Notes under the pieces: model-generated
Seen by the model: the letters and a program-made list of their open reading frames with translations, nothing else
The model's database searches: none
Told to the model about the DNA's origin: nothing
Position numbers and translations under genes: made by a program
In this document: positions 43,661-53,054 of the stretch, piece by piece
How the letters are laid out: each line of letters opens with the position of its first letter
How positions within the stretch are numbered: position 1 is the first letter of the stretch
Assembly (NCBI RefSeq): GCF_016458275.1
Contig: NZ_JAEMHM010000014.1
Span: 1 to 64,000, forward strand
DNA: 64,000 nt
Direction: 5' to 3'
Source: Geomesophilobacter sediminis
GTDB taxonomy: Bacteria > Desulfobacterota > Desulfuromonadia > Geobacterales > Geobacteraceae

Positions 43661-43924
43661 CTACGCGAAGGGGTTCTTCACCGTATCAGGCTGTTCCACC
43701 TCGACCTTGTCGGGCAATTCCTCGCCCGTCATGGCCGCGACCACCGAATCGACTATCTCCTTCAGCTTGGCCGCCTTCTCCAGACCTTCCTTGTCCCGGG
43801 TGATGTCGAGGCTGCCGTACAGCGACACCCGGTCCAGGCGGTTCTCGATGGTAAGGCCGTTGATCTGGAGGCACTCCGATTCGTTCTTAAACGGTGCGAT
43901 ACTGAGATCCTTTTTCCTGCTCAC
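43661..43924 (-). CDS. hypothetical protein, 87 aa, GTG start
   Basis: GTG 43924 overlaps the stop of the NUC1 gene (GTGA) and follows GGGAGG, so translation is coupled. The product is a short acidic helical protein (GLEKAAKLKEIVDSVVAAMT). It is the last gene of the conjugation operon; 260 bases later come the terminators. No family recognised. Confidence 0.6.
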   Translation of the reverse strand: MSRKKDLSIAPFKNESECLQINGLTIENRLDRVSLYGSLDITRDKEGLEKAAKLKEIVDSVVAAMTGEELPDKVEVEQPDTVKNPFA

Positions 43925-44733
43925 CTGTAAGTCCTCCCGTGCCTCTTTCCGCCTCCCCTGCGCTCCTTCGGTTTGGGAAGCGGCATGATCTCCCTCTTGA
44001 CGGCCGGCGACATGGAGGGGAAGAAATCGATCCCGGCCATCTGCTCGAGTTCGGCCACCGAGATGTAGCGCAGATCCGCCTCGGCGGCGTTGTTGACCAG
44101 GTAGACCCCGGCGGCGTTGCGCTTCGGGCTGTACACGATCTTGTAGATATGGGTCGGCACCAGGACCCGGCGCTTGAGAGCCTTGACATTGTTGCCGACG
44201 AACAGGGGACCGGTGATGACGTACAGGTTTCCTTCCCGCTTCGCCAGCGTTCTGACCGCACTCTCGATCCCGCTCCAGATTCCCCTGTTGTTGGTGCCGT
44301 CCTGGGGGACGATGTTGGCGAGGCTGAAGCTCTCGTGCTGCGCCTGATCGGTGGACATGTCGGCGTTGGGAGACATGTGTCCCCTGTCGAAGCCGCTGCG
44401 CGCGTAGTCTGATAGTTCCGCCCGGTCCGACTCCGGCAGCCGCTCTTCGGCGTGGAACGTGTCCTTGCGGACCATCCCCCTGGCGGCATCGAGCCTGGAC
44501 CTGGTGAGATGCTCGGCGGACCAGAGCGGGGTGCGCGTCAGGCCGGAATGGACCACGCCGAACTCATCGTAGCAGAGTTCCTGGGTCTTTGCCTGCATCT
44601 TGGCGTTGATGATGTCCGGCGCCTCGCCTCCGACGTAATGCTCCCCGCAGGAGGTTTTCATTGCGAAAGAGGAAGCGGTGAAAAGCGCCAGGATGAGGGC
44701 GGTCACAAGCGTGATCGAAAACCTGTTCTTCAT
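43921..44733 (-). CDS. secreted DNA/RNA non-specific endonuclease (NUC1)
   Basis: ATG 44733 follows CAGGA; the longer frame to 44772 adds 13 residues before the signal peptide and is not favoured. The 270-residue protein has a signal peptide (ITLVTALILALFTASSFA) and the catalytic DRGHMSPNAD of the NucA/EndoG family. It degrades DNA and RNA outside the cytoplasm. Such nucleases occur in conjugation loci of integrative elements, perhaps acting on the cell surface or during transfer. Confidence 0.9.
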   Translation of the reverse strand: MKNRFSITLVTALILALFTASSFAMKTSCGEHYVGGEAPDIINAKMQAKTQELCYDEFGVVHSGLTRTPLWSAEHLTRSRLDAARGMVRKDTFHAEERLPESDRAELSDYARSGFDRGHMSPNADMSTDQAQHESFSLANIVPQDGTNNRGIWSGIESAVRTLAKREGNLYVITGPLFVGNNVKALKRRVLVPTHIYKIVYSPKRNAAGVYLVNNAAEADLRYISVAELEQMAGIDFFPSMSPAVKREIMPLPKPKERRGGGKRHGRTYR

Positions 44734-44768
44734 GGGTTTTCCTGTCGATTCTAACGGGTATCCGGATT

Positions 44769-45053
44769 TCATGGTGTATGGCCGGTCAGAGCGGCACCTG
44801 CAACACGATCTGCCTGCAATCTGCGCATAAAATCTTCGGGGGCAATACCTTCCCTACGCAGGTACAGAATCAAAGCGATTTCTTTTCTGCTGTATCCCTC
44901 GGCATGATAGATCGTGCGATCATTCGGGCAGTAGTATAGAGAGTCAAGCCACTCTGCAACAGCTAACCCATCTTGCCCAGGTATCTGTTCAGGGTTCTCT
45001 CTCAACATTGTACTTAACAAGTTGATCATCTTTGGAACAGCTACTTCACGCAT
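44769..45053 (-). CDS. hypothetical protein, 94 aa
   Basis: I placed the start at ATG 45053, which overlaps the upstream stop; a TTG at 45071 is also possible. The product contains AEWLDSLYYCPNDRTIYHAE and a helical end. No motif recognised. It lies between NUC1 and a small helical protein in the conjugation operon. Confidence 0.55.
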   Translation of the reverse strand: MREVAVPKMINLLSTMLRENPEQIPGQDGLAVAEWLDSLYYCPNDRTIYHAEGYSRKEIALILYLRREGIAPEDFMRRLQADRVAGAALTGHTP

Positions 45054-45369
45054 GCGATCCCCTGCTGCCAATCTTCATGAATGCTTCCATTACAAGCGGC
45101 TTGATCAAAGCATTCCGTTCCTGTAGAGAGAGAAATTTATCCACCTTTGACACAATATCCAAACCATGAAGGAATGTATTTTTTGCTTCCCGAAAGACCG
45201 GATCAGTCTGATGCCAATGAGCTATATAACGCTCGAAGAGTTGGTTTGCCGCGAGATATTCATCATCCGTAAGCCCCTCTTTGTCGTACTTTGATTGAAT
45301 ACGACGAAACTCTTGATCGTCTTCCTCAGTCCAAGTCACTCTGCTAGTGGCGGGATTATTCGCTGGCAT
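45046..45369 (-). CDS. hypothetical helical protein, 107 aa
   Basis: ATG 45369 follows GAGGTGG. The protein is charged and helical (TWTEEDDQEFRRIQSKY, then HQTDPVFREAKNTFLHG) with no known motif. Its start overlaps the 3' end of the membrane-protein gene upstream, so the three small genes here form one coupled group. Confidence 0.55.
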   Translation of the reverse strand: MPANNPATSRVTWTEEDDQEFRRIQSKYDKEGLTDDEYLAANQLFERYIAHWHQTDPVFREAKNTFLHGLDIVSKVDKFLSLQERNALIKPLVMEAFMKIGSRGSHA

Positions 45370-45580
45370 CGTCCACCTCGTATTTTGCTTTGAGAGACGC
45401 CACAAACTGCTGCCACGCATACCCGATTATCCAACCGGCCGTCATCCACAGGAACAGATGGATGACCCATGTAACACGGACAGGATGGAGTGGTTCCGGT
45501 TGGACTCTGCTGACGACATCGAAGGTAACCCCGATCGATGTCACCATGATAGCGATTATAAAAAGGATGACTCGTTTCAA
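45356..45580 (-). CDS. two-span membrane protein, 74 aa
   Basis: The likely start is TTG 45580 (MKRVILFIIAIMV...). Two hydrophobic segments, one at the start and one at VIHLFLWMTAGWIIGYAW, predict a small inner-membrane protein. It is followed by an acidic tail (YEVDDASE). The weak start and Shine-Dalgarno make the exact 5' end uncertain. Confidence 0.55.
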   Translation of the reverse strand: MKRVILFIIAIMVTSIGVTFDVVSRVQPEPLHPVRVTWVIHLFLWMTAGWIIGYAWQQFVASLKAKYEVDDASE

Positions 45581-45688
45581 GAATATCTGTCAGGCACTGC
45601 TTCAATCATGAAATACGGATACCCAATAAAATGAAACGGCGCACATCATATCATCTTACGGTTGACAAGTGAAGATCTCCCCGACCTT

Positions 45689-46183
45689 TCAGGCCGACGC
45701 CGGCAACTCAATGCCCTCTTGTACCAAGATGGCCGAGCCGGTCACGCCGGCACTCTTTTTCTCCGCACCGGCCTTCTTTCCCGATTGTGCCTCGTCGGCA
45801 TCCTGGTCGCTTTTTGCCAGCGGGTCGTCAAACCCGCGGGGCGGAATGTATCTGTCTCCCAGCAGCCTACTTATTTGCGCATTGAGGAGATTGATGTCTC
45901 CCTTGATTTTGTCGGACTTCTCAATGATCTCCGCCACTACGGCGAAACTGAGTTTCCTGCTCCTTCCTGCCTGCAATCTCAGCTTGTGGAGCATGATGTC
46001 GTGGGAGTTGAGAAGACCGATGAAATCGAACTGGTCGTAGGTCCGCCGGCTGATGAACGCCAGGTCGCTACGTTCCGACTTCTTGTGCCGCTCTTCGCGC
46101 CATTCCTCAGGGGTAGGGCGGGGTTTCCTCTGTTCCTTTTCGCCGCTTTCATGTTTCTCTTGCCCTTTGGTAGACTTGCTCAT
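45689..46183 (-). CDS. hypothetical charged protein, 164 aa
   Basis: ATG 46183 follows AAGGAGAG. The N-terminus is very rich in Lys, Glu and Arg (EKHESGEKEQRKPRPTPEEW), followed by a helical core (LSFAVVAEIIEKSDKIKGD) and a second charged stretch. No domain recognised. It lies directly after traH and may be an accessory conjugation protein. Confidence 0.6.
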   Translation of the reverse strand: MSKSTKGQEKHESGEKEQRKPRPTPEEWREERHKKSERSDLAFISRRTYDQFDFIGLLNSHDIMLHKLRLQAGRSRKLSFAVVAEIIEKSDKIKGDINLLNAQISRLLGDRYIPPRGFDDPLAKSDQDADEAQSGKKAGAEKKSAGVTGSAILVQEGIELPASA

Positions 46184-46205
46184 GATTTTCTCTCCTTGAG
46201 TGTGG

Positions 46206-47693
46206 TTAGGATTTCCCCAGTGCCCGCCGGGCTACACCCGTCCCGAAGCGCCCCGAGAGTTCCGCGAATACCGTATCGTCGAATCGTTTCATGTTGAGGA
46301 CGAGCATTTCCACCGAGTTCACCTCGGTTGCCGCGTTGGCGTAACTTTGATGGGCCTCCTGCAGCAGATGCAGGGTTTTCTCCTCGAGGGTCTGGAGATG
46401 CTGGAGCCCTTCGCCTAAAAGGGCAATCTGGCATGTCTCGGGCGAAGCCCCCGCCTTGCTCGTCTGCTGGCTCGACATGATGTTCTTGGCGCTTTCGCTG
46501 AGCTGCACCGCCCGGTTGAAGAGGTCGAGGAGCATGTAATAACCGAAGGCCCTGGCGGTGACCTCCGAGAGCTTGCCGATGACCTCTCCCTCGGTGTTGG
46601 TGGCCGTCGCGTTCTTCAGGATCAGGCCGACCGAGAGGGGGGTGCTCTTCAGGAACGTCTCTTCGTCGGCGGAAAGAGGCTGCCTTGCCTTGAGCTTGCC
46701 GGCGATGGCCTGCATCTGGCCGTTCACGTAGGTCAACAGGTTCTTGTTGGCGTCTGTGATGTCCGCGCACGCCCCGCCACTGGCCCTCCGTTGAGCAGTG
46801 CCGTCGATGAAGGAGCTGAAGCTCTCATTCTTGTCGCAGGGGGGGATGTACTGGGCACGGTAGGTAGTCCCCGAAGTGGCCGGACTCTGGACCACGACGT
46901 CGCCAATGAAACCCCTGATGAGCTGCAAGTAGTCGCTGCTCATCCCCCTCTTCGCGGCCAGATTCTCCAGGACCGACCCATCGCCGAACACGGTCCTCAC
47001 CTCGTCGGGACAGCCCGCCGTGGCGCTGGCCGCCGATGCCTGGATGGTGCCGGGAGCCATGGGCTTTGTCCCGCTCGCGGACTTGAGCTCGCTGTCGAAC
47101 AGCTTGCTCACGTCATGGGCCAGGTCTTTCGCCCCGCTGGAAACCAGGAAATCGGTCTGGGCCGACTTCATCTCCGCCTTCAGACTGTCGGACATGATGG
47201 AGGAGAACGGGCTAGAAGCCGTAGCCACCAGGGCCTTTGCCGCCTTGCAGTCGTTGAGCTGGAGGGAGTTCAACCGGTCGGTGATCGCCTCCAGCGTCTT
47301 GATGGTGTCCGCCACCTGGGGAGCCAGAGTCTTCAGGGCTATGTCGAAGGCGGCCGCCGGCGCCGCGGAAAGGATGTTCTGCAGCTTCTGGACGAGATAA
47401 TCTACGTTCATGAACGAGAATCCCCCCAGGAAAGCATCGATGCCACCGCACCCCGACTTGAGCTGCGGGAGCGACGCAGTGACAAGGTAGTCGTTGGAAT
47501 TGGCCCAACGGGCCGAGAAGCCGCCGCCCGTGTAGTAGCCCCGCTTCGCTCCCTCGTAGTAGCTGGGGGAGGTGCTGCTCTTCTGCTTTATCCAGTCGTC
47601 CACCCAGCCCGAGCCGGGCGCGAGCCCGGGGAAGGCGGCGAGAGAAACGACCACCGCCACCGCGATCAGCTTGGTTCCCTTGCGACGCATCAT
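46206..47693 (-). CDS. traH: conjugal transfer protein TraH
   Basis: Of several close ATGs I chose 47693, next to AAAGGGGC; upstream frames add MMYNNRTKGAEP. The 495-residue protein has a signal peptide and the TraH signature GGFSARWANSN ... LKSGCGGIDAFLGGFSFMN. TraH is a periplasmic F-type protein needed for pilus assembly. The rest of the F-type assembly set (TraB, C, E, K, L, U, V, W, G) is not in this window. Confidence 0.88.
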   Translation of the reverse strand: MMRRKGTKLIAVAVVVSLAAFPGLAPGSGWVDDWIKQKSSTSPSYYEGAKRGYYTGGGFSARWANSNDYLVTASLPQLKSGCGGIDAFLGGFSFMNVDYLVQKLQNILSAAPAAAFDIALKTLAPQVADTIKTLEAITDRLNSLQLNDCKAAKALVATASSPFSSIMSDSLKAEMKSAQTDFLVSSGAKDLAHDVSKLFDSELKSASGTKPMAPGTIQASAASATAGCPDEVRTVFGDGSVLENLAAKRGMSSDYLQLIRGFIGDVVVQSPATSGTTYRAQYIPPCDKNESFSSFIDGTAQRRASGGACADITDANKNLLTYVNGQMQAIAGKLKARQPLSADEETFLKSTPLSVGLILKNATATNTEGEVIGKLSEVTARAFGYYMLLDLFNRAVQLSESAKNIMSSQQTSKAGASPETCQIALLGEGLQHLQTLEEKTLHLLQEAHQSYANAATEVNSVEMLVLNMKRFDDTVFAELSGRFGTGVARRALGKS

Positions 47694-47725
47694 GGGTTCA
47701 GCCCCTTTCGTCCGGTTGTTGTACA

Positions 47726-48646
47726 TCATGTGACCAGTGCTCCGTACCGAGTTGTCAAACCGGCCGGGTTTCCCCTCTTGTAAGGTTGGGTGATCTGGAA
47801 ATTCAGGTTACCCATTGAAAAGGCCTCGACGCCTCGCAGATATTTGGCGATGTCGATCTCTACACCTTTTTCCAATCGCCGTTTATGGGCACTCACCCAG
47901 TGAAGGATGGGTCGCCTTCGTCCCGATGCGGTCATGGGCAAGCTTCGGGCGTAAAAGAGGCTCTGAATCATAGGTTCTTCGATCCCGAAGTGCACCTTTG
48001 CATGACCTTTGCTATCCGACAGTTGGAACGGCTCTTCTGTTGTCACCATCCATAAATATTTCGTGTCAGCCAGCAAAGAGAGGGCGCCAGGGCCAAAGTG
48101 CGAGCCGGCATATCGGTCGATTCTGAATGCGGCAATCTTGCCGTCCCTAAATTTCGCAGTGTCAATTGTCAGCCAGACGTCACCATGTGCATCGATGGCG
48201 AAGTAGGTGATTTCGATGATAGGGCAAAGCTTGCCGGCCTTCGGCATTTCAACCACATACACCTTGTATATGTAAGCGGGAGCCTTGCATTGGCAGACGA
48301 CCCCTTTCTTGAACCTTCTGACCCGTTTAACGGCGGCATACGAAAACTCCATTCCCTCACTTGGTTTCACATAAACGCAGCCGGACTCCGGCAATTCATC
48401 GACATCGAGATCGAAAGTGCCCCAGTAATAATTTCTCTTCGATCCCGGAATATAGACACCCTCAGTCAGAGCTTGGAAATGCTCCATATCCTTTCTACCG
48501 CAGCCGCCGAATTGCATTGCCTCGACTTTTTCGCCGGGTTTCGGCACCCAGTCGAGTATTGCCAGCAAACCGGAATAAGCCTTGTCTACCAGTTCTTCGG
48601 AATCCAGTATCGACACGCTCTCGCCAATATAAGGTTTTGCTTTCAA
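47726..48646 (-). CDS. hypothetical protein, 306 aa, within the tra operon
   Basis: The start is a TTG (48646) after GAGGAGGCCG. The 306-residue protein is mixed alpha/beta with no signal peptide and no motif I recognise. It overlaps the upstream end of the traH start region and sits between traF and traH, a place where F-type operons carry other genes, so it is probably an element-specific addition. Confidence 0.65.
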   Translation of the reverse strand: MKAKPYIGESVSILDSEELVDKAYSGLLAILDWVPKPGEKVEAMQFGGCGRKDMEHFQALTEGVYIPGSKRNYYWGTFDLDVDELPESGCVYVKPSEGMEFSYAAVKRVRRFKKGVVCQCKAPAYIYKVYVVEMPKAGKLCPIIEITYFAIDAHGDVWLTIDTAKFRDGKIAAFRIDRYAGSHFGPGALSLLADTKYLWMVTTEEPFQLSDSKGHAKVHFGIEEPMIQSLFYARSLPMTASGRRRPILHWVSAHKRRLEKGVEIDIAKYLRGVEAFSMGNLNFQITQPYKRGNPAGLTTRYGALVT

Positions 48647-48717
48647 AACGGCCTCCTCTCAACGGGGCTCCCGGCCCGAGCCGGTAGGGCAAATCGTTTG
48701 CAGCTTCTTCGTCCTGT

Positions 48718-49554
48718 CTATTTCTCCGTTGACGCGGGAGGACGCTTCTTCACGTCGAAACCGCCTCCCCGCTGGAAATCGTAGAGGGAGAATTCCTCCG
48801 GGGTGATCTCCCCCTTGAGGAGCCTCACGGCCCGGTAGGTTCTGTCCTCGATCTCGTCGGCGGAGATCACGCCGGACGACACCGGGAAATAATCCTGGTT
48901 CCCTTTCTGGATCAGGACGAGAGTGGGGGTGATCTCCACTTGGAATCTCGCGGCGAGCCCTGGGTTCTCCTGGGTGTTCACCCTATTCACCACCCACCCG
49001 GTCGAGTTGGTGAACCACTCCAGGATCGGCGCCTGTTCGTCGCAGAAGCTGCAGTCCTGCCGGAAGAAATAGATGAGCGCGAAGTCGTCCCGGTTTTCGC
49101 GCAGCTTCCTACTCTTTTCCTCCCTGATCCGGGATATGCGACCCAGATTGCCGGGGGTCGTGATCGGATAGTCCTTCTTGGTGGACAGTTCCGGGTATTT
49201 CTGCCAGACATACTGGGAGACGTTTGTGAAGGCGAGGGCCTTCTTCCTGGCGATCTCCTGGACTTCGTAGTAGTCCCTGACGTTCTCCTCCGACGGGTTC
49301 CGCACCGCCTCCTTCTTCAGACCTTCGGCGAGCTTCTCGAAGTTGTCGGGATGCATGTCCCAGATCTGATCGTAGGTATAGTCCCTGAGCTTTGCGGGCC
49401 TGGGGCCGGCGTCACGTTTCTTCTCCTTCTCCTCTGCCGCCTTGGGAGGTTCTTTCTCGTACCACCACCATCCCTTGCCCGCCTCCGAGTAGTAATCGGC
49501 GTTGGCGGTGGCGGCGAAGGCGAGGAGCAGGCCGGCGACGATCAGGTTACGCAT
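48718..49554 (-). CDS. traF: conjugal transfer protein TraF
   Basis: ATG 49554 follows GGGAGGGCG; a longer frame to 49881 runs over the upstream HD gene and is not favoured. The 278-residue protein has a signal peptide (LIVAGLLLAFAATANA) and a thioredoxin-like domain with CSFC (FFRQDCSFCDEQAPILEWF). TraF proteins work in the periplasm on disulphides or folding during F-type pilus assembly. The start overlaps the HD gene. Confidence 0.85.
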   Translation of the reverse strand: MRNLIVAGLLLAFAATANADYYSEAGKGWWWYEKEPPKAAEEKEKKRDAGPRPAKLRDYTYDQIWDMHPDNFEKLAEGLKKEAVRNPSEENVRDYYEVQEIARKKALAFTNVSQYVWQKYPELSTKKDYPITTPGNLGRISRIREEKSRKLRENRDDFALIYFFRQDCSFCDEQAPILEWFTNSTGWVVNRVNTQENPGLAARFQVEITPTLVLIQKGNQDYFPVSSGVISADEIEDRTYRAVRLLKGEITPEEFSLYDFQRGGGFDVKKRPPASTEK

Positions 49555-50993
49555 GTGGCGCCCTCCCTGATCTTCAGCTTGATGTCCGCGACCATCTGTC
49601 GCAGCGCCTGCGGCTTCTCGCTCTCCAGGGTCGAGGGGAGTGCGCCGAAGGCCTCGGCGCGGAACGGTATCAGCAGGACTGAATACCCTTTGCCACCCTT
49701 GGTGACGACGGTTGTCTGCGTCATGTAGTGGCCGCGGCCCATCAGGTCGGTGGCGATGGCGTTCCTGACCCTGCTCAGTTCCCATACGACGGTGTGGAGC
49801 AGGTTCCGCTTCATCTCCTCGTTCGCGTCCGCCAGTTTCACCAGCGGGTCGTGTCCTCCGATCCGGTGAATCACCCGCCACAGCGCGTCCTGGTTGGCGA
49901 AGACCAGACCGTTCGGCATGGAGACGATATGCCAGCGGCTGCCGGTGGGGGTCTCCTCCAGTCGATTCACCATCTCTCCAAGAAGCGACATCACGGTGTC
50001 CGCGTCGAACCAGGGAGGGAGTTCCAGCGTCGTCGGCGTGAATTTCCCCTCCACCGGAGAGCCGAGCGGGTGGTCCGTCTTCGGCCGATCCGCATCGGCC
50101 GTCACCTGTTCGGCCGGCAGCAAGGGGACCCCGACATTTCCGAACGACGCCAGCTCTTCCGCCCGAGCGTCATGGTCGCACCGCTTCAACTGCACGGTGA
50201 GTTCGTCCGGAGGGGTTATCGCGTGGTGGTTGCCGATGGCGGCGTCCAGTTCCTGCCTGTTGGGAAGGGAGGCGTACTCGGGTATGCCGCCGAGAACTAT
50301 CTTGGAAATGACCGGGTGATCCGCGGTGGAGTAGTACTTCTTATGGAAGGACGGAATCTTGCCGATGTCGTGACCGAGCGCGATGATCAGACAGTCGGCC
50401 AGCATCGCCCCCTTGCCGGCGGTTGCGGCGAATTTGCGGGCTACCGCCAAGCTGTGCCTGTAAAGGGGTATCGTGGCGAGCAGGGAATACGCCTCGGCCC
50501 CATACTGGGCATCCGTTTCTGTCACCTTTCCCCCACCGCCCGCGTGTCCCTTGCCCACGACGGAAGGGCAGGTCCCTTCCGCGTCGAGCATTTTGAGGAT
50601 CTCAACGATCACCGTCCGGCGGGCCCCTTTCACGAGCCGCTGATTCTCAACCATCGTCCGGTAGAACCCGGCTATCTCCTCGATGGCGAAGGCAGGGGGC
50701 GGTGTGGCTACTTCGTCCGTGGCGGAAGCGGGCTTGCGCCAGAGCTTCGCCACTTCCGTGAACTCGATGACGTTGCCCGCCAGCGCGTTGTTCTCGTCCG
50801 AGGGAGTGTCGTCCTCTTCGGTCCAGATATGGCTGATCTCCTTGAGGGTGAGGGTCTCCATTTCGCCGTCCCCCTCTTCGCGGCGTTCCTTCTCCTCGGC
50901 GGCCCTTTCGGGTCGAAGGGCGATGAACAGCCTGATCGAGAACAGGACCAGGCCGACTCCGATCAATCCGGCGATTAAGGCCAGGGTTTTCAT
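49542..50993 (-). CDS. membrane-anchored HD-domain protein, possibly MobH-like
   Basis: The 483-residue protein has one N-terminal membrane segment (ALIAGLIGVGLVLFSIRLFI) and an HD domain (PLYRHSLAVA, then ALGHDIGK, then HPVIS and GNHH). The C-terminal segment WHIVSMPNGLVFANQDALW recalls the TraI_2 C-terminal domain of MobH relaxases, whose genes sit next to traD in SXT-type elements. If so, it could be a diverged relaxase, but the match is weak. It overlaps traD by 4 bases. Confidence 0.65.
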   Translation of the reverse strand: MKTLALIAGLIGVGLVLFSIRLFIALRPERAAEEKERREEGDGEMETLTLKEISHIWTEEDDTPSDENNALAGNVIEFTEVAKLWRKPASATDEVATPPPAFAIEEIAGFYRTMVENQRLVKGARRTVIVEILKMLDAEGTCPSVVGKGHAGGGGKVTETDAQYGAEAYSLLATIPLYRHSLAVARKFAATAGKGAMLADCLIIALGHDIGKIPSFHKKYYSTADHPVISKIVLGGIPEYASLPNRQELDAAIGNHHAITPPDELTVQLKRCDHDARAEELASFGNVGVPLLPAEQVTADADRPKTDHPLGSPVEGKFTPTTLELPPWFDADTVMSLLGEMVNRLEETPTGSRWHIVSMPNGLVFANQDALWRVIHRIGGHDPLVKLADANEEMKRNLLHTVVWELSRVRNAIATDLMGRGHYMTQTTVVTKGGKGYSVLLIPFRAEAFGALPSTLESEKPQALRQMVADIKLKIREGATCVT

Positions 50994-52363
50994 TTCGAGC
51001 TCTCTCTCTGCGCTGAAGGCACGTTCAGCGGGGCGGCGGGAAAGTTGATCTTCACCGAAGGGTCTTTCACCATGAGGGTGGTCCCCTTGTATCTCCCCGA
51101 ATAGGTAAGCATGTAGAACTCCTGCGGCTGCAGGCCGAGAATGTCCTGGACCTTGAGGATGTCCTGTTCCACTTCGCGGGTCGTGACCTGGTTCGAGCCG
51201 AAAATCCCCGTGAGCACGTTTCTCACCCCGAAATGCCGCACCACGTACTCGGAGGTCTCGGCGTCAGAGCAGCGCATGAAGATCTTGGTGTTGGTGTTGT
51301 CGAGGATCGACTTCCCGAACTCCTCCCCCACGGCGGCGTATATCTGGTTCACGGACTGGGCGAAGGCGTGCACCATCACGTCGGCCGATCCCGCCTTGGC
51401 GAACAACTCCTCCACGCCCTGATAGATCAGACTCTGCGCCTCGTCGATGTAAATCGACAACGGAGGAGAGACCTTCTGCCTGTTGGAGAGATAGACCCTG
51501 CCGACGAACGACTGGATCATGGAGAGGAGTACCTTGCCGAGGGTGGCGGCTGCCTCGCGGGTGATCAGGGAGCCGGTGTGGACGACCATGATGACCGGTT
51601 TTCCCTCCTCCAACCGGTGGATGAAGCGGTTGCTGTCGGCCTGGCCGATGATTTTGCCGATGTTGCCGGAGGAAAGCTCCATGAGGCAGGTGCGAAGCGA
51701 CGAAGAGACCTTCGAGTAGTACTCCTGGGGCGAGTCGAGGATGTCCCTGAACATCCCCGCGATCAGGTCCGCCTCCGGCATCTCCAGTCTCCGCAGGTGG
51801 TTCATGGTGTATTCCAGGGAACTGCGCCGGATACTGTTGCGGATCGTGTCCATGTTCAGGACGAGCTTGTGCCCTTCCTCTTCGGCGAGGATGATGTTGC
51901 CGGTGATGACGGCGGTCGTGATCTCCTTGGCGATGTTGCGGTAAAACGGCTCCCGCCCTCCCTGAATGCCGGAGATGATGTGGCCGACCAGTTCGTCGAC
52001 CATGAAATAGAAGGCCATCGGATCGACCACCGCCGAATACTCGGGGAAGATCGGCGTCACCAGCATCAGGTCCTTCAGCCTGCCGGACTCCCGGGCCACC
52101 TCGAATATCTTGGTGAATATCTGCTGGTCCCCCTTGGGGTCGAAGTAGACCACGCTGTTCCCCTTGCGGATGTCCTGCTCGATCAGGTTCTCGCAGAGCC
52201 GGGTCTTCCCCACGCCGGTGGTTCCGAACACGAACATGTGCCGTCTCCGGAAGGAGTCCGGGATCGAGATGGGGACGATCCGGGTCGGCTGCTCCATTCG
52301 GACGCCGGTGCCGATGTCGGTGGACGGCCCGTCACCTCCCGCTTTTTTCAGCCACGAAAACAT
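50990..52363 (-). CDS. traD: conjugative coupling protein TraD
   Basis: This 457-residue ATPase has Walker A GTTGVGKT (47-54) and Walker B LSIYIDEAQS, with the FDPKGDQQ and DVMVHAFAQS segments typical of TraD/VirD4-type coupling proteins. It would bring the relaxosome to the transfer channel. It lacks the usual N-terminal membrane spans, so it may be soluble or membrane-attached through a partner. It overlaps the genes before and after. Confidence 0.88.
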   Translation of the reverse strand: MFSWLKKAGGDGPSTDIGTGVRMEQPTRIVPISIPDSFRRRHMFVFGTTGVGKTRLCENLIEQDIRKGNSVVYFDPKGDQQIFTKIFEVARESGRLKDLMLVTPIFPEYSAVVDPMAFYFMVDELVGHIISGIQGGREPFYRNIAKEITTAVITGNIILAEEEGHKLVLNMDTIRNSIRRSSLEYTMNHLRRLEMPEADLIAGMFRDILDSPQEYYSKVSSSLRTCLMELSSGNIGKIIGQADSNRFIHRLEEGKPVIMVVHTGSLITREAAATLGKVLLSMIQSFVGRVYLSNRQKVSPPLSIYIDEAQSLIYQGVEELFAKAGSADVMVHAFAQSVNQIYAAVGEEFGKSILDNTNTKIFMRCSDAETSEYVVRHFGVRNVLTGIFGSNQVTTREVEQDILKVQDILGLQPQEFYMLTYSGRYKGTTLMVKDPSVKINFPAAPLNVPSAQRESSK

Positions 52364-53054
52364 ACAGGTGTTCTCCCAGTTCCTTTCCGACGGTGTTGAT
52401 GGCGCTCTTGGGAAGACGGACCGGCGTCGCGAGCCTGCTGAACCCTCCGGCGACCCGTCTCTGGCAAACGATGCCGTCCACTCCCGTGAGTTTTTTCAGG
52501 AGCAGTTCCGGCAGCCGCGCCGACGTTCGGCTCAAAAGGATGCGGACACGCGCCGAGTGCCTGCCGGCCTGAACGGCGTGGACCCGTGTAACGTGAAAAG
52601 CCCGCATGTCGCCGACCCGGTAAAGCCCACGTTCATGCCCGGGCTGGTAGAATAGTGGGCATTCCCCGCTCAGGATCAGGCGGCGGAAGGCTTCGTCGAT
52701 CTCCAGCACCACGCGCAACGTCTCACCGTCCTCGATCCTCCCGACAGTGCCGTATATGACCTGGCCCCGCAGTTCCTGAAGGACCTCCGCCTCGCGCAGG
52801 GCCTGCCTCCTTTGCAGTTCCAGTTCGACGTTGTGGAGGATGTGGCGCCGGAGTTTCCTCGTTATGGCATGCAGCGGAACCTCGACCGGCCTTCCGATGC
52901 GCGGATAGGCGACGATCTCAAGTCCGTTTTCCGCCCTGACCGAGACGGTTGTGTCGAGGGCAGCGGACAGGGTTCTGGTCACGGCAAGTTCCACGGCATC
53001 GAGCACCTGGTCTTCCGGCAGCCCGTACTTCTGCAGAAGGTCAGCGGTCAGCAC
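52332..53054 (-). CDS. NusA-like protein beside TraD
   Basis: GTG 53054 lies inside the end of the transglycosylase gene. The 240-residue protein parallels the N-terminal and S1 parts of NusA: QVLDAVELAVTRTLSAAL, then GQVIYGTVGRIEDGETLRVV, YRVGDMRAFHVTRVHAV and RILLSRTSARLPELLLKKL, ending as the first KH domain begins. Full NusA is over 400 residues with two KH domains. It could bind RNA polymerase and change termination in the long conjugation operon. Confidence 0.6.
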   Translation of the reverse strand: MLTADLLQKYGLPEDQVLDAVELAVTRTLSAALDTTVSVRAENGLEIVAYPRIGRPVEVPLHAITRKLRRHILHNVELELQRRQALREAEVLQELRGQVIYGTVGRIEDGETLRVVLEIDEAFRRLILSGECPLFYQPGHERGLYRVGDMRAFHVTRVHAVQAGRHSARVRILLSRTSARLPELLLKKLTGVDGIVCQRRVAGGFSRLATPVRLPKSAINTVGKELGEHLYVFVAEKSGR

